From: Dysgonomonas hofstadii
GTDB taxonomy: Bacteria; Bacteroidota; Bacteroidia; Bacteroidales; Dysgonomonadaceae
Length of the DNA stretch: 64,000 nucleotides
NCBI RefSeq assembly: GCF_014196915.1
Contig: NZ_JACIEP010000002.1
Location: forward strand, 372,001-436,000
Reading direction: 5' to 3'
A program made the position numbers and the translations under genes. How positions within the stretch are numbered: the stretch's first letter is position 1; each line of letters opens with the position of its first letter. Below are positions 7,268-16,365 of this stretch, piece after piece. A model generated the notes under the pieces. The model made no database searches. It was not told where the DNA came from and saw nothing but the letters and a program-made list of their open reading frames with translations.

Positions 7268-9799
7268 AATGCCGAGGCTTTGGCGGGTATATATGGTAAC
7301 AGCGCCACCCCTGATAACATACACTTTCTTAATGCCCTTATTTCCCGAAATTAGCGAGCCCTTGATATGGCGAGCAATATCCGTATCGTTACCTTTGAAT
7401 GAAGACAAATCGAGAACGGCCGCCGATGCTGTTTGCTCTGCCGCACCCCTTATGCGGTTACGGATAAAGTTGTCAATCTTCGATGTGCCGTCGTATGTTT
7501 TAAGGTCGGCCTTATTATTCCTGCCCCCGATTCCCAACTCCGCATTTTTATGCCCGATAGCAATTCCCCCCTCAATGTGCGGGCGTACATAAATATCTGT
7601 ATCCAGCGAACGCGCCAGCTTCTTAGCCGCCACAACGTTTTGCTCCATATCCGAAAGGTCGGCGAAGTCGTTTATGTGTACCGTGTTTTCGCCCGCCTTT
7701 ACGGTCTTGTTATATGGCATATATTCTTTAGCAAGTTCCGCCTGTCTGCGTACTTCGCGGCGGGTTTCCTTACCTTCTATCTGCTTGTTATAACTATTAT
7801 GCTCGTTGAACACCACGCCATCGAGCCCCGTATTTCCCGACCATTCCGGCTCGGGCGTATATTCCGGCTTCCAATCCGTCAGCCTGTCGAGTGTTTGTTC
7901 CCACCAGCAACGGCAACTTGGCCCGAGCGGAGTCATATATAAACTAAGGTCGGGGCTGTCGATATTCAAAACCAAACCATCGAGGGCGGCATGTTCCGGG
8001 CGTACCCTGTCGTCGCTCATGGTGCGAAACTTTACGCGCTGGTAAATATCCTTATCCTTTTGCCAATCCTGATATTGCCGTGCCGCCTGTGCTTTGCGCG
8101 CCGCCCATGCCGCTTGCACATCGAGGTAATTACCGTTTTGTAAGTCGAGATATTTCTTTGCTTCCTCCGTATATTGCTTTTTGCTGTCTATGGAGTCGCT
8201 CAATAGTTGCACCTCATGTTGTTGTACATGGGTTTTTGTAGCGGAAAACTGCAATATGTTTTCGCGTATCTTGCGGGCAATCTCATCGGAATAATAATCT
8301 TTACCATAACCAAAGCCCGCCGCTTTGTTCAGGCGGTCGTATGTTTTCAGGATAAAGTCCTTATCAAGATCGTCGGGATTTATTTTGCCCTCGCGTATTC
8401 CTTTTATGATTCTCTCAAAAGAATCATTCCATGTTGCGGCATAGATTGGTATTACTGTAAGTCCTCCGGCCTTATTGAGCCCCCCGCCCCGAATATCGGG
8501 AGCCGTGTATGCGTAAGGGGCTAAGAGCGAAAAACTGCGTGTGTCAGGCTTTTTTTTTTGCCCTGCCGTTGGTTCGGGGTCTGTTATCCCGAGGGCGCTC
8601 TTTATCGTTGTAATAGGCAGGCCGGTAACCTTTTTCAGTTCCTCCACATCAAAATTGAAATATATTGATAAGTCTTTCACAGCATCGATATACTCTTTCA
8701 TTGTCAGCGATTCGCTTTCGTCATATTCAAATGTCAGATTTTCCAACGGGGCATATACCGGGCTTAATTTTACAAGGCGCGGCTTTATTTCCTCATTAAA
8801 ATAATATTTGAATATCAGCTTATCGACCTGATGGCGGTATGCAAGGATGCGTTCCTGTACCTCTGCCGCTCCGACATAGGACTTTTCATCTGTCAGCCCG
8901 GAACTTCCGAGAATACCCTTACTTATGGCATTGTCGCAAATATCCGTCATCAGCGACTTAAAGGTATTGTGCGCATCGACATTGTAGCCCTGCGGCGTTT
9001 CAATCTTTTCGTTGCCCTGTAATACGGCAAAATGATTCATTCGGAAGTTAAGCAACATCTCGAATAGTTCGTCGCGGCGGTTTGTATCCATACGGTCGGT
9101 AATAGCAAAAATAGGCGGTACCCCGTACTTTTCTATATAGGATATCCATGAACCGAGCCCCAGCTTCTTTGCCAGCACTACATTGGCAAGCATGGAAAAC
9201 AGCCCGAGCGACCAATCGTTGCCCACCTGAAAATAATAGTTTTTATACGCGCCGTCGCGATAGCTTATGCCGGTTGTGTCGTATTCCTCAATCAGAACAA
9301 TACCTTTTTGCGGGATAAAGTTCGATTGCGGTACTTCCTCTACATTGGCAAGCTCGCCGTTTTCGTTCAACTCATACATACATATCAGTTTCGGGCCTTC
9401 ATATATGTAGGACAAAACATAATCATACATGTCGAGCATCCACGGCTTTTCGAGTAGTTTCTTTACCTCTTTTGGCGCTTCGTTGTCGTTGTTATCTACC
9501 AATTTGAACGGCGCACACTTTACGGGTAATACCCTGTTTTCGACACAACTCATCAGGTGCGAGTCAAGTTTCATGTTTTGGCGGAAGCGCATCCAATCGC
9601 CAAGCCTCGGGTCGTCAGGGTCACTCGCCGACATTACTGCCCGGATATAATCTTCTATTTCCTTACGGTTGAGTTGTACCGCCTGACGGGTATAGTCTAC
9701 CCGCTTGCCGTCATTGCGCTTGTAGTATTCGGCAAAAACGAAGTTGTTGCTTGCCCTTGATAGTAACCAGCTTGCCGCTTTATCTAATATATTAGCCAT
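7256..9799 (-). CDS. Fusion: DUF935 portal + Mu F-like head protein + CdiA-type tRNase-like domain
   Basis: An 847-residue three-part protein. Residues ~30-420 are a DUF935 portal (Mu gp29-like), with DPRLGDWMRFRQNMKLDS near residue 65. Residues ~450-640 are a Mu F/SPP1 gp7-like minor head domain, with FRTMSDDRVRPEHAALDG and the ending GPSCRCWW. Residues ~730-847 resemble the CdiA C-terminal tRNase/PBECR (barnase-EndoU-colicin-RelE) domain, with GGRNNKADLKTYDG, then NRIRGAAEQ, a strand AAVLDL and a terminal KVYVIRGGAVTIYTR. In Mu the portal and F proteins are separate genes. The portal forms the dodecameric gate at the head vertex, and F-like proteins are minor head proteins. The last domain may be a toxin injected with DNA. 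The gene is preceded by the gp36-like gene with a 3-nt gap. Confidence 0.85.
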   Translation of the reverse strand: MANILDKAASWLLSRASNNFVFAEYYKRNDGKRVDYTRQAVQLNRKEIEDYIRAVMSASDPDDPRLGDWMRFRQNMKLDSHLMSCVENRVLPVKCAPFKLVDNNDNEAPKEVKKLLEKPWMLDMYDYVLSYIYEGPKLICMYELNENGELANVEEVPQSNFIPQKGIVLIEEYDTTGISYRDGAYKNYYFQVGNDWSLGLFSMLANVVLAKKLGLGSWISYIEKYGVPPIFAITDRMDTNRRDELFEMLLNFRMNHFAVLQGNEKIETPQGYNVDAHNTFKSLMTDICDNAISKGILGSSGLTDEKSYVGAAEVQERILAYRHQVDKLIFKYYFNEEIKPRLVKLSPVYAPLENLTFEYDESESLTMKEYIDAVKDLSIYFNFDVEELKKVTGLPITTIKSALGITDPEPTAGQKKKPDTRSFSLLAPYAYTAPDIRGGGLNKAGGLTVIPIYAATWNDSFERIIKGIREGKINPDDLDKDFILKTYDRLNKAAGFGYGKDYYSDEIARKIRENILQFSATKTHVQQHEVQLLSDSIDSKKQYTEEAKKYLDLQNGNYLDVQAAWAARKAQAARQYQDWQKDKDIYQRVKFRTMSDDRVRPEHAALDGLVLNIDSPDLSLYMTPLGPSCRCWWEQTLDRLTDWKPEYTPEPEWSGNTGLDGVVFNEHNSYNKQIEGKETRREVRRQAELAKEYMPYNKTVKAGENTVHINDFADLSDMEQNVVAAKKLARSLDTDIYVRPHIEGGIAIGHKNAELGIGGRNNKADLKTYDGTSKIDNFIRNRIRGAAEQTASAAVLDLSSFKGNDTDIARHIKGSLISGNKGIKKVYVIRGGAVTIYTRQSLGIKKK

Positions 9800-9802
9800 T
9801 GT

Positions 9803-10219
9803 CTAAATGAATAAATTGTCGTTTGTAGTATTACCGTACATCAGTTTTGCCGTTGAGCCGTCATCGCCTGTTACTTCGGGCATACCGGGCAGGGATTGAA
9901 TCCCGCTTTGTATTTTCGCTAAAATGGACACGGCTTCGTCATAGATTGTCTTATAATCTTCGGGAACCTTGCGAGCTGCGTTTCGTCTTACCGTCCAATA
10001 GACTACAAGCCGGGCAATGACAAATATTAATAGCGGGGTGCGTTTTACCGGGTCGTTAAATATTTCATCGGTCTTGTACCGCCCCGATATATACGATATG
10101 ACAAAGGCTATTGCTTTTTCTTCAAGCCCGTCGGTTACCCTGTCATCAAACTGTTTACTATCATCAAGGAAATATTCTTGTATTACCTCTATTAAGTCCT
10201 CTTTTTCCAAATACCTCAT
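9803..10219 (-). CDS. Mu gp36-like protein (DUF1320)
   Basis: A 138-residue protein with the DUF1320 pattern: an N-terminal helix ending in the acidic DDRVTDGLEEKAIAFVISYI, a central helix pair with LLIFVIARLVVYWTVRR, and a C-terminal tail. DUF1320/gp36 proteins are probably head-tail connectors or head completion proteins. The start overlaps the stop of the large terminase gene by 4 nt, as expected for a coupled packaging operon. Confidence 0.8.
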   Translation of the reverse strand: MRYLEKEDLIEVIQEYFLDDSKQFDDRVTDGLEEKAIAFVISYISGRYKTDEIFNDPVKRTPLLIFVIARLVVYWTVRRNAARKVPEDYKTIYDEAVSILAKIQSGIQSLPGMPEVTGDDGSTAKLMYGNTTNDNLFI

Positions 10220-11760
10220 GGCATATTATATTTTTGTTTCATTTTTCCCGTGCGCCAGCTTTTATCGCCATCGTTTTTCTTGCGCGCCGGTACCACATAT
10301 TTTTCAAGTGCCGACAATGCACGCTCGTCGGCATCCGGGCTGTCGTCGTGTTCGTTACTTCCTTCCTCTACGGCGCAAAGCTGCATAACCCCTATTTGCG
10401 TATCGCTATGGGCTTTTAGTTCCTCATTGTAATATGTACGTGCATTCTGATAATAAGGCACCATTTTAAGCATACGCCCGAGTTTATTGGTATGAGGGGT
10501 ATCGACTTTCATTATATTAAGCGATACATTATGCGCGTCTTCCGCTTCGTCGATATTGCGTTGTACTTCCTCATTCCAGAACTGCGACTCGTATTGAAAT
10601 AAAATGTTTACCCCGTTGGGCAATCCTTTCTTAAATTCACACATCCAATTACACGCCAATTTCATTTTTGCCTGTCGGACAAAACAATCGATCATATAAA
10701 ATTTTCGGTCTTTCACGCCCCACACCCTCACGGCATTGTAGTCACTTGTATCATTATCAGTATAAGCAATATCCCAATGGGCAATAATCATATCGAAGTC
10801 GAGCCAGCCGGGCAGCTTGGCCCATTGTATCATATCTTCGCTGAAATTCTTGCCCTCTAATTTCGTTTCGTGGAGGTACTCCGCGTAAGCGGCGGGTATT
10901 CCCATGTCTTCCTCTTGCTGTATATAGTATTGTTTACTATACATCGAAGGCCATGCAGGCTTATGTGTCGCTTTGTTGTATGCCTTTATCTGGTGTACCT
11001 TCCATTTAGGGTGCCGTTCCTGTAAAATGGTTTGTGTCATTACCCGCGCAAACTTATTATTAGCATATACCACGCGCCGATGATGGCCCGTCATGGTCGG
11101 AATAATATCACGTTCGATAATTTCGGCCTGCTTGCGCATCCGCTTCGGGTTCCCGATGGTATCGGGCGTTTCCAAGTCGTCGATAGACCAATAGTTCGGG
11201 CGGCGGTGCCCTATACGCACCCCGCGCACTTTCTTCTTGATACCGAAGGCACGACCAATAAAGCGCTGGTCTTTTGTCTCAAACTTTCCTAATGCCCAGC
11301 TACCCTCATTTTTTTGCTCACCAAAGTCATGAATGAGTAATGCGTTTCCTTCCAATTCGGCTTGCACATCCGAAAGCAATTCCTCCGCCCGTTCCTTACT
11401 ATCCGACATCAGACAGAAAAAAACTTCCTCGCCGCGCATCCACAGCCAAAGCGGAATAATAACATTACACCATACCGACTTTGCCAAGCCGCGCCCCCAT
11501 TCCGCAAAGCCTTTAAACAAAGGATTGTTTGCCACAAGGTTGGCATATTCAATCTGAAAGGCGGCACTTTCGGCGGTCGCATAATGTGGCAAATAAGTTT
11601 TAACCATAAACCGCACATCGTTTTGTGCATCGCGTATGCGGTTCATCTGGTCGGTCAGGGATTCGGCCGCATCTATCGCCGTCGCGGTACGGGCGAGTAA
11701 TAATCGCTTGAGGTACGCTTCGGCTTTTTCTTTATCCTGTTTTTTCTGATTGCGTGCCAT
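10216..11760 (-). CDS. Terminase large subunit (Mu gp28-like)
   Basis: A 514-residue DNA-packaging motor. The ATPase part has a Walker A-like loop, GRGLAKSV, at residues 89-96 and a Walker B strand YWSIDDLE at 190-197. The C-terminal RNase H-like nuclease part has IIAHWDIAYTDND (Asp 330) and a late NEHDDSPDADE that supplies a metal-binding Asp. Length and motif order match large terminases of Mu-like phages that package by headful cutting. It lies between the small subunit (1-nt gap) and the gp36-like gene. Confidence 0.92.
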   Translation of the reverse strand: MARNQKKQDKEKAEAYLKRLLLARTATAIDAAESLTDQMNRIRDAQNDVRFMVKTYLPHYATAESAAFQIEYANLVANNPLFKGFAEWGRGLAKSVWCNVIIPLWLWMRGEEVFFCLMSDSKERAEELLSDVQAELEGNALLIHDFGEQKNEGSWALGKFETKDQRFIGRAFGIKKKVRGVRIGHRRPNYWSIDDLETPDTIGNPKRMRKQAEIIERDIIPTMTGHHRRVVYANNKFARVMTQTILQERHPKWKVHQIKAYNKATHKPAWPSMYSKQYYIQQEEDMGIPAAYAEYLHETKLEGKNFSEDMIQWAKLPGWLDFDMIIAHWDIAYTDNDTSDYNAVRVWGVKDRKFYMIDCFVRQAKMKLACNWMCEFKKGLPNGVNILFQYESQFWNEEVQRNIDEAEDAHNVSLNIMKVDTPHTNKLGRMLKMVPYYQNARTYYNEELKAHSDTQIGVMQLCAVEEGSNEHDDSPDADERALSALEKYVVPARKKNDGDKSWRTGKMKQKYNMP

Positions 11761-11761
11761 T

Positions 11762-12301
11762 TCAACCTAACTCATTTGTTTTTTTACGGATGTAAAATGT
11801 GTGAAAATCAAAAGCTTTATCGGAAAGGTCGGAATCAAAAGACCGCATCTCTTTGTAATAGTCGTCTGCAAAGTCTACTATTTCGCCAAGTGTAAGCGCC
11901 TTTTTCTCGTTATCTTTATTCAACTCGGCCAATACGTTTTTTTGATAAATCATATCGTTCGATACCCGCCCGGCTTCTTTGCGTAGTTTTATTTCCGAAT
12001 CTTCATCCCCTGCGTCATGCGCCTCGTTTATCCTGTATTCAAGTTCGAGCCTTTTGCTTGAAAGTAAGTTTATAAGTTGTTGTACGTTTTCACGCGCTGT
12101 ATTAGCCGATGATTGCCGCGTTTTTCGTAATTCCTTCCAATTACCCTCAATAGCCCACTCGGACATCGTATTTTCAGCAACGCCCAATATTCGGGCTGTA
12201 TCTTTTTGCGTACGCCCTTCCTCTACTATATATCTGTATGCCTCTTTTCTAAGCTTTTCATAGTCGGGCTTGAAAGAGTTCGGCTGTTTTTTCTTAATCA
12301 T
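11762..12301 (-). CDS. Terminase small subunit-like protein with HTH
   Basis: A 179-residue protein. A helix-turn-helix sits at residues ~34-59, with TQKDTARILGVAENTMSEWA, typical of the DNA-recognition domain of small terminases. Long helices follow, suited to ring formation. It is the first gene of the - strand packaging operon and lies directly upstream of the large subunit gene. It should choose the packaging start site on phage DNA. Confidence 0.82.
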   Translation of the reverse strand: MIKKKQPNSFKPDYEKLRKEAYRYIVEEGRTQKDTARILGVAENTMSEWAIEGNWKELRKTRQSSANTARENVQQLINLLSSKRLELEYRINEAHDAGDEDSEIKLRKEAGRVSNDMIYQKNVLAELNKDNEKKALTLGEIVDFADDYYKEMRSFDSDLSDKAFDFHTFYIRKKTNELG

Positions 12302-12463
12302 CGGCTATACCTTTTTTTAGCAAAGATGCCTCTTTACATAGTCGTCCGAAAGAATTAATCTAAGGGTTAGAGCATTATTTTACAGGCGTTTACATCAACC
12401 CCATATTTGTATTGACAATAGCGCGAAAAGCGACAGAACAATCAAAAAATTCAGTCAATGTAA
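12302..12463. promoter_or_regulatory. Divergent promoter region between the two late gene blocks
   Basis: This 162-bp gap separates the - strand packaging operon from the + strand protease/capsid operon. Near-consensus -7 boxes are visible on both strands: CATATTTG at 12402-12409 on the + strand, and CATCTTTG on the - strand at about 12320-12327. No clear -33 boxes were found, which would fit phage-activated late promoters. An activator gene is not in the window. Confidence 0.4.
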
Positions 12464-13618
12464 ATGAAGAAATTACCCTTTTATATGAGTGCTGCGGCAC
12501 AGGGGCAAAATGAGAAAATACCCTTTAGCATCAGCGCATCGACAGAAAGCCAAACGACCTTAATACGCATAACCGGCACAATCGGTTGGGATACTGATTC
12601 CGAGATATTTCGCAGGCAAATAGATGCGTTATCTCAACAGGGAATTGCAGACGCCCATTTATACCTTAACGGCCCGGGCGGCTCTGTCTTCGATGCGGAG
12701 GAAATAGTCAATATTATACAAAGTGTATTCAAGGGCAAGATAACGGGCGAGGGTGGCGCGCTCGTTGCCTCTGCCTATACACGTATCGCAATGATTTGCG
12801 AGACTTTCACAATGCCCGAAAACGGTATGTTCATGGTACATAAACCATCGGGTGGCGTATGGGGTACCGCGAACGATCTGCGGTCTTACCTGAAATTATT
12901 GGAAGACAAAGAGAAACAATACTTAGATATCTACAAAGCCAAAGTAACCGACAGCACCAAGCTGGAGCAACAATGGAACGCCGGCGATTGGTGGCTGACC
13001 GCTACCGAAGCTAAAGAAAACGGCTTTATATCCGAGGTCAGGGGCAAGGCAAAGATAGGCTCTACCACTACCGCCATGATTGCGGCTTGCGGTTGCCCAC
13101 AAGATAGAATTCCAAAAATCAATAACTCTCAAAAAGAAGAAAACATGGATTTAAAAGCGATGGCAAAAGCCCTCGGACTGCCCGAAAGCGCAACCGAGGC
13201 AGAAATTAACGCCGCTATCGAAAAGGGTAACCAAGCACAAAAAGATTTGGAAACCCTGAAAACGGCACAAGCCCAAAAGGCAAAAGACGAACTAACTGCC
13301 AAAATCAAAAAAGATGTAGAAAAAGCAGTTGAAGAAAAACGCATTACGGCAGATAATTCCCAAAAATGGATTGACGCCCTGCATAAAGACTATGAAGGGA
13401 ATAAGGAATTGCTCGACTCGCTCGAAGCCGTGGAAAAAATACCACATAAGCCAAGTCCCGGCGCCCACGGCACCACAACCAAAGCAACGCACATGGGCAA
13501 GACCTTCGAGGAACTGCAAGAAGAAAACCCGGACGCATTGGCCGACCTGATGGAAAAAGACCCGGACGCATACGATGCGATCTACAACAACTATCTGGAA
13601 CGTAAAAAACTGAAATAA
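12464..13618 (+). CDS. ClpP-type head maturation protease with scaffold domain
   Basis: A 384-residue protein. The N-terminal ~200 residues are a ClpP-like serine protease: GPGGSV at 70-75, the nucleophile in ALVASAY (Ser103), the His in MVHKPSG (His126), and an acidic partner probably in QYLDIY (Asp155). The C-terminal ~155 residues are charged, helical and coiled-coil-like, as in phage scaffolds. In-frame Met228 (ATG at 13145) begins the scaffold part exactly and may be an internal start. The protein should guide head assembly and then cleave scaffold. The major capsid gene follows after 21 nt. Confidence 0.88.
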   Translation: MKKLPFYMSAAAQGQNEKIPFSISASTESQTTLIRITGTIGWDTDSEIFRRQIDALSQQGIADAHLYLNGPGGSVFDAEEIVNIIQSVFKGKITGEGGALVASAYTRIAMICETFTMPENGMFMVHKPSGGVWGTANDLRSYLKLLEDKEKQYLDIYKAKVTDSTKLEQQWNAGDWWLTATEAKENGFISEVRGKAKIGSTTTAMIAACGCPQDRIPKINNSQKEENMDLKAMAKALGLPESATEAEINAAIEKGNQAQKDLETLKTAQAQKAKDELTAKIKKDVEKAVEEKRITADNSQKWIDALHKDYEGNKELLDSLEAVEKIPHKPSPGAHGTTTKATHMGKTFEELQEENPDALADLMEKDPDAYDAIYNNYLERKKLK

Positions 13619-13639
13619 TCACCTAACAAAAAAAGATAT

Positions 13640-14566
13640 ATGGCAACTCTTATCTCGGGGCAATGGCTTACGCAATATGTAGCCCCACAACTTTTGGAGG
13701 AATTCCGAAACTATAAGGATGACTTTCTTGCTGTCATCCCGGGGGCGCCTAAAGCCGCCATTACCGCCGACGGTATCCGCTTTAACAAGCTGATAAACAA
13801 TGTAGGCTTTTTGGTAAACAACACGGCAGGCTTTACCCCTACCAAAATGACCGGCGAAAAAGTATTCATCGAATGGGAAAAGTACGACACTACCCCGACA
13901 GAGGTAGACGATGCTGAACTTCGCGCATTGCCTTACGACAAACGCTCGGAAGTTCGCAAGAAACATACGGAAGCCTTTAAAATAGGTATCCGCGACCATG
14001 TGATTTGGAAATTGGCGCCTGATGACGATACGAATGTCGACATGCCGGTAATGCGTACTTCCGGGGCTGACGATGGCACGGGACGCAAAAGGCTGACATT
14101 TAAAGATATGGTTAAATATCTTGAAATGGTTAAGGCGCTTAATCTTCCGTATCCTGAAAAGCAATATATGACACTCAGCCCTGAACATGTGACCGATCTG
14201 ATTGTCGATGCCGATTCGGCGAAATTCTTCTCTACAAAGAAAATATTCTTTGACGAGGAAACGGGCAAAGTGCGTAGTATTATGGGCTTCAAGTTCTACG
14301 AAAATGCGGCGGTACCCGCGTACACTTCGGCAGGCGTGAAGAAACCGAAAGGCGCTGCGCTGACTACCGGCGACCAAAGAGCCTCTGTTTTCTTCTATGC
14401 TCCTAACGCAGTATATCACCTCGACAAAGTGAAAATATTGTATGTGGACGAACATACAGACACACGAAACCCTGACCCTAAATCGGAGTTCCGCACACAG
14501 ACTTACGGTATTGTCGACCGTATTGTCGACTATGGTTTCGGCGCAATCATATCCGCTAACGTATAA
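13640..14566 (+). CDS. Major capsid protein
   Basis: A 308-residue protein placed directly after the protease/scaffold gene. It has the composition and length of HK97-fold capsid proteins of Mu-like phages, with an N-terminal helical arm, a central part with GFTPTKMTGEKVFIEWEKYD (E-loop-like strand pair), and C-terminal beta segments. There is no separate decoration protein gene with a known signature nearby. The assignment rests on position and overall pattern. Confidence 0.85.
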   Translation: MATLISGQWLTQYVAPQLLEEFRNYKDDFLAVIPGAPKAAITADGIRFNKLINNVGFLVNNTAGFTPTKMTGEKVFIEWEKYDTTPTEVDDAELRALPYDKRSEVRKKHTEAFKIGIRDHVIWKLAPDDDTNVDMPVMRTSGADDGTGRKRLTFKDMVKYLEMVKALNLPYPEKQYMTLSPEHVTDLIVDADSAKFFSTKKIFFDEETGKVRSIMGFKFYENAAVPAYTSAGVKKPKGAALTTGDQRASVFFYAPNAVYHLDKVKILYVDEHTDTRNPDPKSEFRTQTYGIVDRIVDYGFGAIISANV

Positions 14567-14673
14567 ATCAATTAGCTAATGTGCCGATTTGAAAATGTGC
14601 CAATAAGGCGCTAAGCGAAAAGGTATAAGTCATTGGCACATTGGCATATTATCAAATTATCGAATTAATTATC
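14567..14673 (+). repeat. Intergenic palindromic element, copy A
   Basis: The gap between the capsid gene and the next gene holds an imperfect palindrome: AATGTGCCAAT near its middle pairs with ATTGGCACATT further right, and TTAGCTAATGTGCC opens it. It begins at the stop codon and ends at the next ATG. Copies B (16263-16365) and C (6524-6617) fill two other phage gaps. Confidence 0.7.
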
Positions 14674-15039
14674 ATGGCAAAATTGGATTTACAAAAGATA
14701 GCGGACGACTTTTTCAAAAGGTACCGCAAGGCGGATAAAGTTTTCATAACCACAGACGGGCAACCGTTTACGGATGAAAACTACGCTAAAACCCACGCCC
14801 AAGCTAAAGACTTGGATGTTGAAACCTTCCGCCGCAATGGCGAAGACTCAAAAGAGTATGACCTTGACGAAATGGACAGGGTGCAACTCGAAGCCTTTAT
14901 CAAGGATAACGGGCTTGAAGTAATATTCTATGCCGAAACGCCTGACGAAGATTTGCGGACAATGGTTGAAAACGCAATCGAAAAAGTGGCGGAAGCGGCA
15001 AAAGCTAAAAAAACAACTTCTAAAAAAGCGAAGAAATGA
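14674..15039 (+). CDS. Small head/connector protein, unknown
   Basis: A 121-residue protein with a Lys/Ala-rich C-terminal tail (KKTTSKKAKK). I chose the ATG at 14674 because an upstream in-frame ATG at 14641 lies inside the palindromic element. The position between major capsid and sheath suggests a head completion, head-tail connector or capsid-associated role. The lysine-rich end may contact DNA. Its stop overlaps the start of the sheath gene by 4 nt. Confidence 0.65.
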   Translation: MAKLDLQKIADDFFKRYRKADKVFITTDGQPFTDENYAKTHAQAKDLDVETFRRNGEDSKEYDLDEMDRVQLEAFIKDNGLEVIFYAETPDEDLRTMVENAIEKVAEAAKAKKTTSKKAKK

Positions 15040-16262
15040 GTTTCACAGGCCCAGAAATAAATAAGCTGAACGGCGGACTCGGCGGAGGGGAAACCTCCGA
15101 CCGTGTCGCGGTTTTTGTTGCGGGCGCTGACGCCATCGCGGGCACATTGGAGCAATACAAGGCTTACGAACTATTACAGATTGAGGACTTGGAAGCCCGG
15201 GGCATAACGGAAGAAACCGACGCAGCAAAAAAAGAATTGACTCACTATCATTTGTCGGAGGTATTCCGCTTATCGCCCGAAACATCGGTAAACATAATCA
15301 CGGTACCGAAAGCGACAAAGGTTAGCGAACTGAAAAACGATGCCGACTTTATTTCGGCTCTACGCTCTATTAACGGCTTAAATACGATATCCGTTGCCGG
15401 ATTGACTGATGACGAAACGATACAGATTGCCGTGCAAGGCATGCAACTTTTGGTTGACAAGCTGGCGGAGGACTATATCTATATAGATACGGTTCAAATC
15501 GAGGGGAAAGGCGTATATATAACCGCTCCTTTGGTCGCTGACTTTGTAAATCTCCGCGAATTCGACAGCGAAATTATTTCGCCGATATGGGCACACGACC
15601 CGGCTATTGCCGAAAAAGACGAGGCCTATGCCAATCATGCGGCGGTGGGTTCCGCACTCGGAATGTTGATGGTTCGCGCCATACATGAAAATCTCGGGTC
15701 GGTAGATATCGAAATTAAGCCTAACAAGCGCAAGGCGGAGGAAAATTATACGCTGACCGATACAAAAACGGGGCGCTGGTTGTCTGCCGCACTAAGTAAT
15801 GGACGCCTGTTTGAAACCCTTTCGGGGGCAGACCAGAAGAAACTCGATACTTTGGGATATATCTATGTCGGAAAATTCGAGGGCTATGGCGGCTATTATT
15901 TTTCAAACTCGCATACGTGTACCGAGGAAGACAACGACTATTGCTTCATCGAACGCAATGCCATCTGGAACAAAGGCGCGCGTATTATCCGCTCGACACT
16001 TATCCCGCGTATCCGTAGCAAGGTACAAGCAGACCCTTCGACCGGGTATATCAAAAATACCACTATCACGGATTGGGACGGCAGGGTACGCAAGAATCTG
16101 CTTGCGATGAAAAATGCGGGGAATGTTGCCGACTTCGATATTTATATCGATCCCAAACAGGCGGCCGTGTCTTCCAAGCCCTTTAAAATCAAAGTTCACT
16201 TTGTTGCCGATGGCATTGCCCACGACTTCGAGATTGACCTCGGCTTCACAAAGTCAATATGA
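15036..16262 (+). CDS. Tail sheath protein (DUF2586-like)
   Basis: A 408-residue protein with the pattern of DUF2586/contractile sheath proteins: an N-terminal Gly-rich start, a central alpha/beta part (VFVAGADAIAGTLEQYKAYE), and a conserved C-terminal domain. The end has NAIWNKGARIIRSTLIPRI and then VHFVADGIAHDFEIDLGF. A sheath followed by a tube gene shows that this phage has a contractile tail (myovirus morphology). Confidence 0.82.
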   Translation: MSFTGPEINKLNGGLGGGETSDRVAVFVAGADAIAGTLEQYKAYELLQIEDLEARGITEETDAAKKELTHYHLSEVFRLSPETSVNIITVPKATKVSELKNDADFISALRSINGLNTISVAGLTDDETIQIAVQGMQLLVDKLAEDYIYIDTVQIEGKGVYITAPLVADFVNLREFDSEIISPIWAHDPAIAEKDEAYANHAAVGSALGMLMVRAIHENLGSVDIEIKPNKRKAEENYTLTDTKTGRWLSAALSNGRLFETLSGADQKKLDTLGYIYVGKFEGYGGYYFSNSHTCTEEDNDYCFIERNAIWNKGARIIRSTLIPRIRSKVQADPSTGYIKNTTITDWDGRVRKNLLAMKNAGNVADFDIYIDPKQAAVSSKPFKIKVHFVADGIAHDFEIDLGFTKSI

Positions 16263-16365
16263 CAATTAGCTAATGTGCCAATGTGAGAATTAAGAAGAAA
16301 ACGAAAGTAAGCGCATAAAACGCCATTGGCATATTGGCACATTTTCAAATTATCAAATTAAGAAT
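16263..16365 (+). repeat. Intergenic palindromic element, copy B
   Basis: The gap between sheath and tube genes starts with CAATTAGCTAATGTGCCAAT right after the stop codon and ends with CATTGGCATATTGGCACATT before the tube gene ATG. The two halves form an imperfect hairpin, with the same words as copies A and C. Confidence 0.7.

Noticed and set aside
13619-14455. 278-codon ORF on the - strand opposite the major capsid gene
   Set aside because: It is a mirror of the capsid coding frame, rich in Arg, Phe and His without family signs, and lies wholly inside a well supported + strand gene.
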